NCBI RefSeq assembly: GCF_035046485.1
Contig: NC_085137.1
Coordinates: forward strand, 254,656,733 to 254,720,732
From: Aedes albopictus
Taxonomy: Eukaryota; Arthropoda; Insecta; Diptera; Culicidae
Length of the DNA stretch: 64,000 nucleotides
Reading direction: 5' to 3'
The notes beneath the pieces are model-generated. The model ran no database searches. It was not told where the DNA came from and worked only from the letters and a program-made list of their open reading frames with translations. Positions 45,197-54,997 of the stretch are shown here, piece by piece (position 1 is the first letter of the stretch; every line of letters starts with the position of its first letter). Made by a program: the position numbers and the translations under genes.

Positions 45197-45332
45197 ATGG
45201 TCCACTGCACGAATTTTTGCTGGCCTGTTTACTCTCACACGAAATTTGACGTTTGAGCGGTGTCGGCACCTCTCAAACGTCAAATTTCGTGTGAGAGTAA
45301 GCAGGCCAGCATAAATTCGTGCAGTGGACCAT
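45197..45332. mobile_element. Palindromic MITE, complete copy 1
   Basis: Ends ATGGTCCACTGCACGAATTT and its inverse. The arms hold CTCTCACACGAAATTTGACG and pair for about 60 bases. The same family marks the outermost layer of the 6353-16305 stack and recurs at 45572-45707. Confidence 0.8.
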
Positions 45333-45340
45333 GCGCACAG

Positions 45341-45545
45341 TGATGTCTATTTATGTCGTTTTCGTTTTTGCGGCGGTTCTACACCGTTTCGTGCTTCACT
45401 TTTCACTGAAAAAAAACGTGCTGCACTTTCATGAGCGGTCGGCGTGCAGCACGAAAATCAAAAACGAACGTTTTGGGTGCAAAAGTGCTCCACCGATGTT
45501 GCACCATCGCAAAAACGAAAACGACATAATGTCTATGGTGATGTG
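45341..45545. mobile_element. MITE with ATGTCGTTTTCGTTTTTGCG ends
   Basis: The left block at about 45353-45372 is repeated inverted at 45508-45527, with outer imperfect pairing of GTCTAT. The interior is not palindromic. Confidence 0.6.
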
Positions 45546-45571
45546 TTCATGCCAGTAAAACAAATGCACCA

Positions 45572-45707
45572 ATGGTCCACTGCACAAAGTTATGCTGGCC
45601 TACTTACTCTCACAGAAAATTTGACGTTTGAGAGGTGCCGACACCGCTCAAACGTCAAATTTCGTGTGAGAGTAAGCATGCCAGAATAAATTCGTGCAGT
45701 AATCCAT
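45572..45707. mobile_element. Palindromic MITE, copy 2
   Basis: A diverged relative of 45197-45332 (ATGGTCCACTGCACAAAGTT at the left end, TGCAGTAATCCAT at the right). It abuts the next MITE at 45708. Confidence 0.75.
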
Positions 45708-45903
45708 AGACGAGTGCACCGATGAACTGATTCATTGCGGTCCGAGAATTTTGACACTAGAGCGGGGTCGCTTCCAATCAGAAGTGAACGATTTCCAATC
45801 AGAATTAAACAATTCTGATTGGGAATGGCCTCGCTCTAGTGTCAAAATTCTCGGAGCGCGATGAATTCAGTTCATCGGCTTGTTCATCGGTGCACTCGTC
45901 TAT
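45708..45903. mobile_element. Palindromic MITE with TAGACGAGTGCACCGATGAA ends
   Basis: Two nested inverted blocks: the ends, and an inner GAGAATTTTGACACTAGAGC with its inverse. Head-to-tail with the previous MITE. Confidence 0.75.
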
Positions 45904-45941
45904 GCGTGATGTCAATACGCAAGACTGAATCGAAAATATGC

Positions 45942-46049
45942 CAGGGGAAGTGGTTCACCTAGGATGAACCAAATGTCAAATCCACTTTTTCTTTGGAAAG
46001 AAAAAGTGGATTTGACATTTGATTGGTTCATCTAAGGGCACTCCCCTCT
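45942..46049. mobile_element. Hairpin MITE
   Basis: AGGGGAAGTG...GATGAACC and CAAATGTCAAATCCACTTTT pair with their inverse copies around a TTTGGAAAG-like centre. Confidence 0.7.
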
Positions 46050-46115
46050 GTGCTAGTAAATTACAATGAAACTGCGCCAAAAAAAATGTGTTAAAAAGGC
46101 ACGAAATACTCACGT

Positions 46116-46190
46116 TAGAGTGACTGGAAGGGAGAGTGGCGTCTTGTTTGAATTTTGACATTCACGCCACTCTCCCTTACAGTCACTCTA
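46116..46190. mobile_element. MITE with TAGAGTGACTGGAAGGGAGA ends, 75-bp copy
   Basis: An 8-bp duplication ACTCACGT (46108-46115, 46191-46198) flanks the same inverted ends as 43318-43460. It is an internally deleted family member. Confidence 0.88.
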
Positions 46191-46311
46191 ACTCACGTAT
46201 CTTTTAACCAACTGCCTGAAACGGCTGTCATTTACATACAACTGGAGTGAAGTGATGCTTTCTTCAGGGGGTTGGTTTAAACCTTAGTACGCCAATGTGC
46301 AACAAAATCTC

Positions 46312-46581
46312 CGACGAACCGACGTGACAGCTAGAACAAACAAATTCAAATTTGTTGTCCTCGACGCCATGATGAAAAATAGCCGAACACTACCGCCACC
46401 TCTATTACGGTTCGGGTTAATTTGATAGCTTGACACCAAACCCCCGTGTGTTCAATGTTCATATAGGAAAAGGTTCGCGTCTGCGCTGATTTGACAGAAG
46501 TGTTCGCTCGCTTCGCCGGTCGACCGTTAAATTTAGGGGGGGGGGGCACTTTTGAAACACTACTGTCACGTCGGTTCGTCG
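46312..46581. mobile_element. MITE with CCGACGAACCGACGTGACAG ends
   Basis: A 20-bp inverted match at the two ends, 270 bp in all. A G8-10 run lies inside. No ORF. Confidence 0.7.
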
Positions 46582-46634
46582 GTGACATATAATCTCGAAT
46601 AAGAAAATAAACTTATGCGTATAGTTAATACATA

Positions 46635-46743
46635 GGGCACTGCATGAAATTCTCTCTTTCTCTTTCACTCTTACAGAGATTTTGTAAACAACAAGGCCAA
46701 GAAACGTCAAAATCCCATACAAAATCAAAACAATGCAGTGCCC
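46635..46743. mobile_element. TA-flanked MITE with GGGCACTGCAT ends
   Basis: TA duplication around 11-bp inverted ends, 109 bp in all. Confidence 0.65.
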
Positions 46744-47163
46744 TACACGCCGGGCTGAATCGAAAATGCGCTGGCGAGTGCGCTGGTGATCCGCCTCGAG
46801 GCTGATATTGAATAGTGGACCATGAGCCTTTGCACGAATCTGGCCTACTGGTCACTCCCACAGAAAATTTGAAAACAGCGAGCACAGTAAAAGTCAAATA
46901 ATTTACGAGTTTTAAATTCTTAAATTCATACCAAGGGGTTGGAAACTCTGACACCTTGAATTGTGTCGAACGGTGTTCCTCGGGTGTTTTTGGGTGTTTC
47001 TGTGTGTTTGACAGCGTCTTTGACATATCTAAGCAAGACGTCAAATTTGTTCATCTTTTCCAATATTTCTGGCAACACCGCTTGATTGTTTTGTTTATCC
47101 TTGCGAAAAATAAGAATCCAGCAGTGAAATTACCACAAAAATATATTCTCAGAGCTACTGAAA

Positions 47164-47349
47164 ATGAAAATTATCGCGGGTTATAAACAAGTGGCGAGAC
47201 GAAGAGCCATTTTTTCTCCTCCGAGTTCTCCTCTTTTCAAGCGAATTGCTCCGCCATCTATTTCCGGGTCTATTTCATTAGACACAGTTGACTTGGAAGT
47301 GGGCTTCAGTGAGTGGAAATTCTGGGCCAAGGATCGCACGGTGGAATGA
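47164..47349 (+). CDS. Small unassigned ORF upstream of AMBRA1
   Basis: 61 codons from an ATG in fair context (MKIIAGYKQVARRRAIFSPP...), compositionally protein-like (VDLEVGFSEWKFWAKD), ending before a GT site at 47362. I do not recognise it. It could be a small gene, a uORF in the AMBRA1 leader, or part of a spliced upstream gene. No other evidence. Confidence 0.25.
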   Translation: MKIIAGYKQVARRRAIFSPPSSPLFKRIAPPSISGSISLDTVDLEVGFSEWKFWAKDRTVE

Positions 47350-47716
47350 CGATTACAAAAGGTAAAAATCCAGTTGAAATAATTCGATGTATTTATTCTA
47401 TTTTTTTTCCATATCCGTATTCAGCTCTACCAGATTCGGAAGGAGATTGATTCATACAGAGGCTCATTCGAATCGAACGCCAGAAACTATATTTAAATCT
47501 TTCTGAGTTCACCAGTTTCTCCGTGTTAGTTGAAAAATTTGGGCCGGGTTTCTTTTCGACCATACCGTCCAAACCCCACTCATCAGAGCGGGAAAAATCA
47601 AAACAAAAAAATCATCAGACGTCAAAATTAGAAGGTTGCCGGAGAGCTGCGGGCGCTAGCATAAACAAATTTGTTCTTGCGTTAATTTATCGTAAAACTC
47701 ATGTTAATTAAGTGAA

Positions 47717-49214
47717 ATGCGAAGAAATAACATCAACATAGTGACCGCGTTGCTCAACCGTGAACATGCAGCACAGAAATTCCACCCCGCGTCGTTCAGG
47801 AAGATCGCCTTGGAGCTCGCCGAATACTCGCTTCTGGAGCGCTTGAGAAACCAGGATCTTTGTCAGGTACCTTCTTCCTTCCTTTTCCTATATGCTTCGT
47901 TATCACTGATGGCCTTCATCAACCGGGTGATGGCGGAACTTTGACCTAGTTTACAATAATCGCAACGGGTGAATGTTTTTCTTCAGCCGCTGGATGACCT
48001 CTCCAACGAAACCGAGTCGGTATTCAATGTGGAACAAAGCCACAATGGGTAAGTCACGGAATCGTTATTTTCTTCAATGTACTTGTAAATAAAAACACTA
48101 TTCTGATAACAGGTGCTACGCTGCAACGGTACAGACTAACAAGAGCGTCAATATCTTTGAAGTTAGTTCGATGAAGAAGACAGGTAAGTACTAATGTAAT
48201 AGGGTAAATTATTTTCAAGCGGTACTAACAATTTGGAAAGGATTGCCTTGTGATGACAAGATAACAAAACTATATGTCGTTAATGACTCTTGATGATTTA
48301 TAGCGGAGTACCATACGAATGAGAGATCTGTATGGACACTGGCATTCCATCCGTCCAATCCAGCAATAATCGCATTTGGAACACTAGGAGGCAAGGTGTT
48401 CGTCTACGTGGATGGGGTGAGAATGTTCTTCGTCGAATGTCGTTTGTCACTGTGTTTCATGAATCGGAACTCTCCTTCTTTCAGAAAGAATCAGCATGGT
48501 TAGAGGAACCGGAACCTATCGCATCGCTCTGCTTCCATCCCATAGATAACTACTTGGTGCTGGCCAGTGGAAACGAAGTCACATTTTGGGACTGGTCGAA
48601 TAATTCCATCATGAGCACAGGGACGACCTACAACGATTCAAAGTGTCGCTTTCTACGAATAACTAGCAGTTCCATGCTTGTGACGGGTATCTCGCAAACC
48701 CTTCTCTTTTCGTCGGCTTCGATAGGGAAAAACTTGACGAGCGTTGAGCCACAATATCTGATGGCTTCGTTCCTAAGAACGGTTAACTACATGCTCGATT
48801 GTTTGGAGCACGGCTGCACCATTGGGAACAGTTTCAATGCCGAGTTCAAGAAGCAGTTTTATCTCTGGAACCATCTACTGAAGGTAATCATAGACAAAAC
48901 CAAGGAGCTTAGATGCTTCGTAAGCATTAAGACGGATGCAGAATGCACGGTAAGAAACTATAATCTTTTGCAGGAAATTCCAATGACTAAAATCTGTTCT
49001 TTCAGAAATCTTATCTCAACAAAACGCTAGTGATATTGAATCGTCGAATAGACAGCATTCTGGAGACTGTAGAACGGTCGGTGTTCAGACTCCTTCCGGA
49101 TAGTGGCGGAAGTGTTGAACATGAGTATATCGAACAGTTTTGTCGGCTTCCTATGCTTTACTTCGAGCAAGTGTGCTCCAGTTATGTGGAGCAGATGTAT
49201 AGCGGTTATATTAG
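47717..49214 (+). CDS. AMBRA1: AMBRA1-like WD40 autophagy regulator, N-terminal 356 residues
   Basis: Exons 47717-47866, 47987-48048, 48113-48183, 48304-48416, 48485-48949 and 49006-49214, GT/AG with matching phases. The protein shows the AMBRA1 N-terminal WD40 pattern: VQTNKSVNIFEV, then RSVWTLAFHPSNPAIIAFGTLGGKVFVY, then IASLCFHPIDNYLVLASGNEVTFWDW. This repeat arrangement is close to human AMBRA1. AMBRA1 is a DDB1-CUL4 substrate receptor that controls Beclin-1 autophagy and cyclin D turnover (known for the family). The last exon ends in a GTAAGA donor at 49215, and no following exon is visible before the LINE block. The gene therefore continues past 62308, outside the window, or is truncated. 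It is divergent from RNF10. Confidence 0.85.
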
Positions 49215-49279
49215 GTAAGAACGGAATACAATTTATTTAATTCTAGCTGTCCCTGCAATCGTCGTACAGCCTGCCCACT

Positions 49280-50019
49280 GTGTTTTTTGACATACAGCTC
49301 CGCAAAGTAATTTGTTTGAGAGCCCCCTCTTGTCCACACCAAGCTAAGAACCTTGGGGGTTCACCGCATCTCGTAATTTCATTCGATGATGAGACAACCT
49401 CTGGTATGTCCACTAGTTCAATAGAACAAATTCAGAATTCTGAGGCCACGGAGACTGGCGATAATGAAAATGCTCCAGGGGTTCCTCATGTACGTTGTGC
49501 TGTTTCTTCCGGAATTATTACAATTAGTTCTTTGGTGAACGAAACACGGTCCCAGCCCATGGTAAATACGTCAAAACTCCCATAGCTACAAATTTAGCTG
49601 TTGCAAAACGGCACATGCAACAGCGAGCTTCTCAAAACGTTCCTGTTGCTCGACCAGCTCTTCAAAGCCCTCTGGTAAAATCAAGAAGGGGCGGGAACAC
49701 CAAAAAAGTATCACCTCCAGGTTTCCAATTTTCGGTTGGAGATTTTCCGTCACTTCCAGGAGCATCTAAAACCCCAGTTGACCCAATTTTTCGCCCGGAA
49801 ATCCAACAAACTATTCAACAGGAACGCCGACAGAATCCAGTCGACCTTTCCGGAAAATTGACTTTTTCTGGGATTGTGGATATCATCTTCGAAACTTTGA
49901 ATATCTCACCCGCTATAAGAAGTTTAATAAACATGGCACTTCCTTTTGTGAAACCTCTTCTGCAGCAACTGGCTTCAAAATGGCCGATTCTTGAATCTGT
50001 CATATCTTTCGATGGCTAA
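49280..50019 (+). pseudogene. I-like LINE ORF1 fragment
   Basis: Two ORF pieces (49280-49585 and 49615-50019) include FQFSVGDFPSLPG and a helical end IRSLINMALPFVKPLLQQLA, which resemble the C-terminal part of mosquito I-element ORF1. No zinc knuckle is seen. A stop near 49584 separates the pieces. Confidence 0.5.
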
Positions 50020-50109
50020 TTTGTCCAGTGAGGTCGGAGATATGATAGAAGTCCTACAGTGAAATTGTAAAGGCTTAATTAAAACATGGATGCTTTCACA
50101 TTTTTAGTT

Positions 50110-52708
50110 GATGTTTGCCCTTCAAAAGACCAAAGGCAATTCAGCTGGCCCTGACGATATTGGATACCCAATGTTAAAAAATCTATCTATATTTGGTAAG
50201 CGTTATCTTCTCGAGAATATCAATCGTGAATGGGCCAACGGGACCATCCCAGAAGAATGGAAACATGGGCTAGTAATTCCGATTCCGAAAGGCACCGGAC
50301 CAAGCAACACGGTTAAAAGCTATAGGCCAATCACTTTAACCAGCTGTGTGGCGAAAGTGATAGAACGAATGGCGAATCGTCGACTAGTCGAATTTCTTGA
50401 AATGAGTAAAAAACTTGACCCCAGGCAGCACGCATTTCGACCTGGCTTCGGTACTGGCACATACCTCGCTTCTCTGGGTCAAATTCTGGACGACGCCATG
50501 AGGCAAGGTGATCACGTTGAGTTAACCTCGCTGGACTTGGCCAAAGCCTACAATAGGGCATGGATGCCTGGAGTGTTGCGTCAATTGGCGGACTGGGGCA
50601 TTACTGGAAATATGCTGAATTTTCTGCAAAACTACCTGTCTCACCGAACTTTCCAGGTCGCTATTGGTAATCATCGCTCGAAAACGGTTTGTGAAGAAAC
50701 CGGAGTCCCACAAGGCTCCGTCATAGCCGTTACCCTGTTTCTCGTTGCCATGAACGGCATTTTCATCAGATTGCCGGCAGGCATTTTCATCCTAGTGTAC
50801 GCTGACGACATTTTGCTGTTGGTGGTGGGCAAGCACCCTAAAATGATTCGTAGAAAGTTACAAGCAGCTGTATCTGCCGTCGGTAGGTGGGCAGCCCAGA
50901 GCGGGTTTGACATAGCAGCTGAAAAATGTGCAAGACTACACATCTGTGGAAGTAATCACAAACCGCCGAAGAGACCAGTGGCCATCAATGGTATTCCAAT
51001 ACCAATGCGGATGGCTTTCAAAATATTAGGAGTGACACTAGATCGCAGGTTGAATTTCCAAAACCATTTCAAAAACGTCAAAGATAGTTGTAAAAACAGG
51101 TTGAATCTCATTAGGGCGATATCTGGGCGACGTACACGTAGCGACCGGATTACAAGGTTCCGTGTAGCCGATGCCATCATTGCAAGCAGAATCCTGTACG
51201 GCATAGAAATCACTGGTCGCGCTTCAGATGAACTTCTACGCATACTCGAGCCCACTTTCAATAAAACGATCAGAATCATCTCAGGACTATTGCGATTTAC
51301 ACCAGCCCCAGCAGCCTGCTCGGAAATGGGAATCCTGCCACTCGAATTCAAGCTAGCGCTTACACTCTGTAACCGAGCGATCAGTTTCCTGGAGCGTACC
51401 AAAGCTAACAGGAACCTTGGCTTCCTTTCCTATCAAGCCAATCGTGTCCTGCAGACTCTGGTTAATTGCCGGCTCCCCCCGGTGGCTGCGCTTCACCGCG
51501 TCGGGCCAAGAAGCTGGTTAGCGAAGAATATCTTTATTGACAACTATATCAAAACAAAATTCAGGAGAAATTCCAACCCCAGTCAAGTACAAGCTCATGT
51601 CAAAGAGAGAATCAGCCAGAAATACGCCCTGGCAGATGTCAGATTCACAGATGGCTCCAAAAGGAACAACTCTGTGGGTGCTGGAATTTTCGCCAATGGG
51701 ATCAGTGAATCCCACAAACTTCCGAACATCTGCTCTGTTTTCTCAGCAGAAACAGCAGCGATTTTTCGAGCAATATCTCTACCGAGCGATGTTCCAATTC
51801 TAGTGGTTACTGATACAGCGAGCGCATTGCAGGCTATTGAATCCCCGACAAACAGGCACCCATTTATACAATGGATACATAGCACGATGGAAGAACAAAA
51901 TAAAGATGTTACATTTCTCTGGGTTCCTGGTCACTGCGGTATACAGGGTAACGAAAAGGCGGACGCACTGGCAAACCTCGGCCGGCAAAGTCGTCTGCTA
52001 ACACCAACGTCACCAGCTGATGACGTACGTTTGTGGGTCAAAAACGTCATCTGGGACTCTTGGGCCCAGCGTTGGAATAGAGACCGTACATGTTTTGCCA
52101 GAAAAATAAAACCAACCGTCGAACGATGGGAAGACCTAACATCCCGGAGAGAGCAAGTGATCCTCTCCCGACTACGCACGGGTCATACTAGACTCTCGCA
52201 CAATATGAGCGGAAGAGGCGATTTCAAAATACTCTGCGAAAACTGCAACACCCACAACTCTGTTGAACATTTCATCGTCAACTGTCCGACCCTGGAAAAC
52301 CTCCGTATAAAACATAATATTACGTGCATCCAGACAGCACTCAGTCCACAAAAAACTGGACAAACCGCTTTACTAGACTTTCTAAAGGATGCAAAACTAT
52401 ACGACGCTATATAGCTAAAACTACAACCTCGGCAAAACCTATGACGACCCCAGCAAGAATAAGGATAAGAGATGGATACCGGAACAACTACAGAAATTTC
52501 TTCGAAATTTGAAGCCTTTGCTTTAAAACAAAATCCCATCTGGACTGAGAGTTTTGTAAATGAAATGTAGCAGTTATCATTGCCAGCTTCCCTTCCCCCT
52601 GACTATGAATCAGGTTTCCTTTCCCAAAACACCCTATCCTCACTTAGCACAGAGATGAACCAGCCCAGGGCTGAAAATCTCTTTAATAAAGATAAAAAAA
52701 AAAAAAAA
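50110..52708 (+). mobile_element. 5'-truncated I-like LINE (B)
   Basis: The 12-bp target ACATTTTTAGTT is duplicated (50098-50109, 52709-52720). The copy begins inside ORF2 just before the RT and ends in a 3' UTR with GAACCAGCCCAGGGCTGAAA, TAATAAAGATAAA and a run of A. The host LINE (C) reads across the two target copies. Confidence 0.92.
50111..52414 (+). CDS. I-like LINE reverse transcriptase-RNase H, 767 aa, open
   Basis: The ATG at 50111 sits at the truncation point by chance and is not the native start. RT motifs: KGNSAGPDDIGYPML, SYRPITLTSCVAKVIERM, LTSLDLAKAYNRA, GVPQGSVIAVTLFLVAMNG and LVYADDILLLVVG. RNase H: FTDGSKRNNSVGAG, SAETAAIF, VTDTASAL and LWVPGHCGIQGNEKADALA. A terminal Cys/His cluster (CENCNTHNSVEHFIVNC) ends it. 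The frame is uninterrupted for 767 codons, so this is a fairly young copy, but without endonuclease or ORF1 it cannot move alone. Confidence 0.88.
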   Translation: MFALQKTKGNSAGPDDIGYPMLKNLSIFGKRYLLENINREWANGTIPEEWKHGLVIPIPKGTGPSNTVKSYRPITLTSCVAKVIERMANRRLVEFLEMSKKLDPRQHAFRPGFGTGTYLASLGQILDDAMRQGDHVELTSLDLAKAYNRAWMPGVLRQLADWGITGNMLNFLQNYLSHRTFQVAIGNHRSKTVCEETGVPQGSVIAVTLFLVAMNGIFIRLPAGIFILVYADDILLLVVGKHPKMIRRKLQAAVSAVGRWAAQSGFDIAAEKCARLHICGSNHKPPKRPVAINGIPIPMRMAFKILGVTLDRRLNFQNHFKNVKDSCKNRLNLIRAISGRRTRSDRITRFRVADAIIASRILYGIEITGRASDELLRILEPTFNKTIRIISGLLRFTPAPAACSEMGILPLEFKLALTLCNRAISFLERTKANRNLGFLSYQANRVLQTLVNCRLPPVAALHRVGPRSWLAKNIFIDNYIKTKFRRNSNPSQVQAHVKERISQKYALADVRFTDGSKRNNSVGAGIFANGISESHKLPNICSVFSAETAAIFRAISLPSDVPILVVTDTASALQAIESPTNRHPFIQWIHSTMEEQNKDVTFLWVPGHCGIQGNEKADALANLGRQSRLLTPTSPADDVRLWVKNVIWDSWAQRWNRDRTCFARKIKPTVERWEDLTSRREQVILSRLRTGHTRLSHNMSGRGDFKILCENCNTHNSVEHFIVNCPTLENLRIKHNITCIQTALSPQKTGQTALLDFLKDAKLYDAI

Positions 52709-52720
52709 ACATTTTTAGTT

Positions 52721-54403
52721 CGTTCACAGTACACGTTGTGACATATTTGCGCTTAGTGAAACATGGCTTACTTCCGATTAAGATATCTCCTTCGACGATT
52801 TTAATATTATACGTTGTGATCGAGGGGATGGATATGGAGGGGTGATGTTGGGGATCAAAAAGCTCCATTCCTTTTATAGAATTAATTTCCCCCCGATGAG
52901 CGACACTGAAATAGTTGCATGTCACGTTACTAAGGTAAAAGTTTCAGTGTAGCCAGTGTGTACATACCGCTCAGCGCTAGAGTATCTCGAAGAGATTTTG
53001 CGCAAATATGCTGTGCTCTGCCTGTGCCTTGGTTGATCCTAAGAGATTTTAATGCACACGGGACAGCCTGGGTGTCTCCGAAGGACGACAATCGCGCAAC
53101 CCTGATATATGACCTCTGCGACTATTTTAATTTAACAATTTTGAACTCCGGGGAAGCAACGCGAATTAAACCTTTAGATCCTCCAAGCATGTTAGATCTC
53201 TCAATATGTTCGAATTCACTATCATTGGATTGCACATGGATTGTAATTCAGGATCCCCATGGTAGTGATCATCTGCCAATCAAAATTTCAGTTACCAATG
53301 ATTCGTGTCAGGCTCGTCAGATCGACGTCGCATATGACCTCACGAAGCATATCGACTGGGGTAAATATGCTGAATTGGTCTCAGAAGGCGAGCAGTCGGT
53401 TGACGTTCTTTCACCGCAGGAAAAATACCAATTCTTTTCCGAGTTAATCGTCGAAAGTGCTCTTCAAGCGCAGCTTAGGCCGGTTCCGGGTTCTTCGATA
53501 CAGCGAAGACCCCCACACTGTGGTGGGATGAAGAATGTACCGGAGCCTATCGCGAAAGATCCACCGCGTTTAAAACCTACCGGAAGCGCGGTACACGGGA
53601 GAATTACGAGTGGTATTCCTCCCTTTACAACAAATTCACTAATCTCGTGAAGGCGAAGAAACGTGGTTATTGGAGCAATTTCGTCAACGGTTTATCGCGG
53701 GAGACGTCCAGGCGGACTCTCTGGACGGTGGAAAGGAGAATGTGCAACGCGGTATCGATAAATGAGGATCGAGAAAGCTCACCTCGATGGATTTTCGAAT
53801 TCGCAAAGAAAGTTTGTCCGGATTCGGTCCAAGTACAAGCGAATATTCGTCGTTATCCACCCGAAAGGAATGCGATGGATTCACCCTTTTCGATGCTATA
53901 ATTCTCACTCGCGCTTCTGTTATGTAACTGTGGAACTTAGATTGTAACTCTGCCTCAAGAATGTATCGAATAAAATTCAACTTGCTCAAAAGCCTCCCAG
54001 ACGTCGCGAAGAGGTGCTTGTTGAATTTGTTCAATCTATTCTTGGAAAGCAACAATGTTCCGGATGACTAGAGACGAGTGAGGGTGTCGGTAGTACGACA
54101 TCTGTTCCCATGTCTATGGACGGCCATGAGAGAGGAGAGTAAATTGTATTAATATATTGTTCCCCAGTCCACTGTTAAACGTCCGTGAATATAGAGTATA
54201 ATTGTATCGCTCCGTTTGCCACTGATTTACGCGGTCTCCGAAAGTACCCCGGGTAATAGTTCTGTCCCCGCCGGTAGTGATCTTCCTGGTGATTCCGCTG
54301 CCCGAATCTGTCCGTTGTGACTGTTTGTCCTACAGAGGGTTATTGCCATTCAAAAGCCCGGGAAGCCCCCGTCGGATCACAACTCGTACCGTCCTATTGC
54401 GAT
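52721..54403 (+). pseudogene. I-like LINE (C) endonuclease and RT start, frameshifted
   Basis: Shifting frames give LSETWL-like text and the motif FNAHGTAWVSPKDDNRATL. HGSDHLPIKISV is the SDH endonuclease motif. KKRGYWSNFVNGLSRETS is the linker, and SYRPIA is the first RT motif, at the BEL insertion point. Stops and frame changes make it non-functional. Confidence 0.75.
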
Positions 54404-54959
54404 TGTTGCCAACACTGGCAGCACTGGCGATGAAGGCCAGCTCGAAGTCCCTCGTCCTATCACAGCGAATGACAGTGTGAATGTCAACTGATGAGCACTA
54501 AGAGGATAGTGGGGGAAAGAAGCTGTCATTGCAGGTGTTTTCGATGGAACAAGGATCGGTAGAGCAAAACTATTTGCGAAGCAAACGTGGTCAAAATTAA
54601 AATTGTATGAATTATTGCTATTTATTGTACCTTCAGTGGAATTCATTGCGTAGGTGAGAGGTAGAATTTGTTTAGTAGAGAGCTTTTACCTACAAGCGTA
54701 AGTTTTGATGTTTATCCCCTGAATAACTAATCCTAATAGTGGAATTGGAATTATAGGTTACCCTACCTACAGCTATAAACCCACGAAGGGTCAAAATCGT
54801 TATTTTTGTTGGATTTATTCCTTGAATTAGGCGACTGAATTGTAAGTACCCACATAATTAGCCAAGATAAAGCGAGCATTAATAAAAATTTATTTAGCTT
54901 TAAGATATCGCACCAGAAAACCGGCGTATCTCTAAAGAGGTCCGAAAGAAGATCCAACA
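54404..54959 (+). repeat. 5' LTR of BEL element B
   Basis: 556 bp from TGTTGCCAACACTGG to AGATCCAACA. No difference from the 3' LTR was noticed. Confidence 0.95.
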
Positions 54960-54997
54960 AAAGCTTAAAGAATTCATCTCGATCATCGACTGACGGC

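Noticed and set aside
45197..46743. CRISPR-like array of palindromes
   Set aside because: The repeats are of different families and sizes without regular spacers, and the DNA is animal. They are MITEs.
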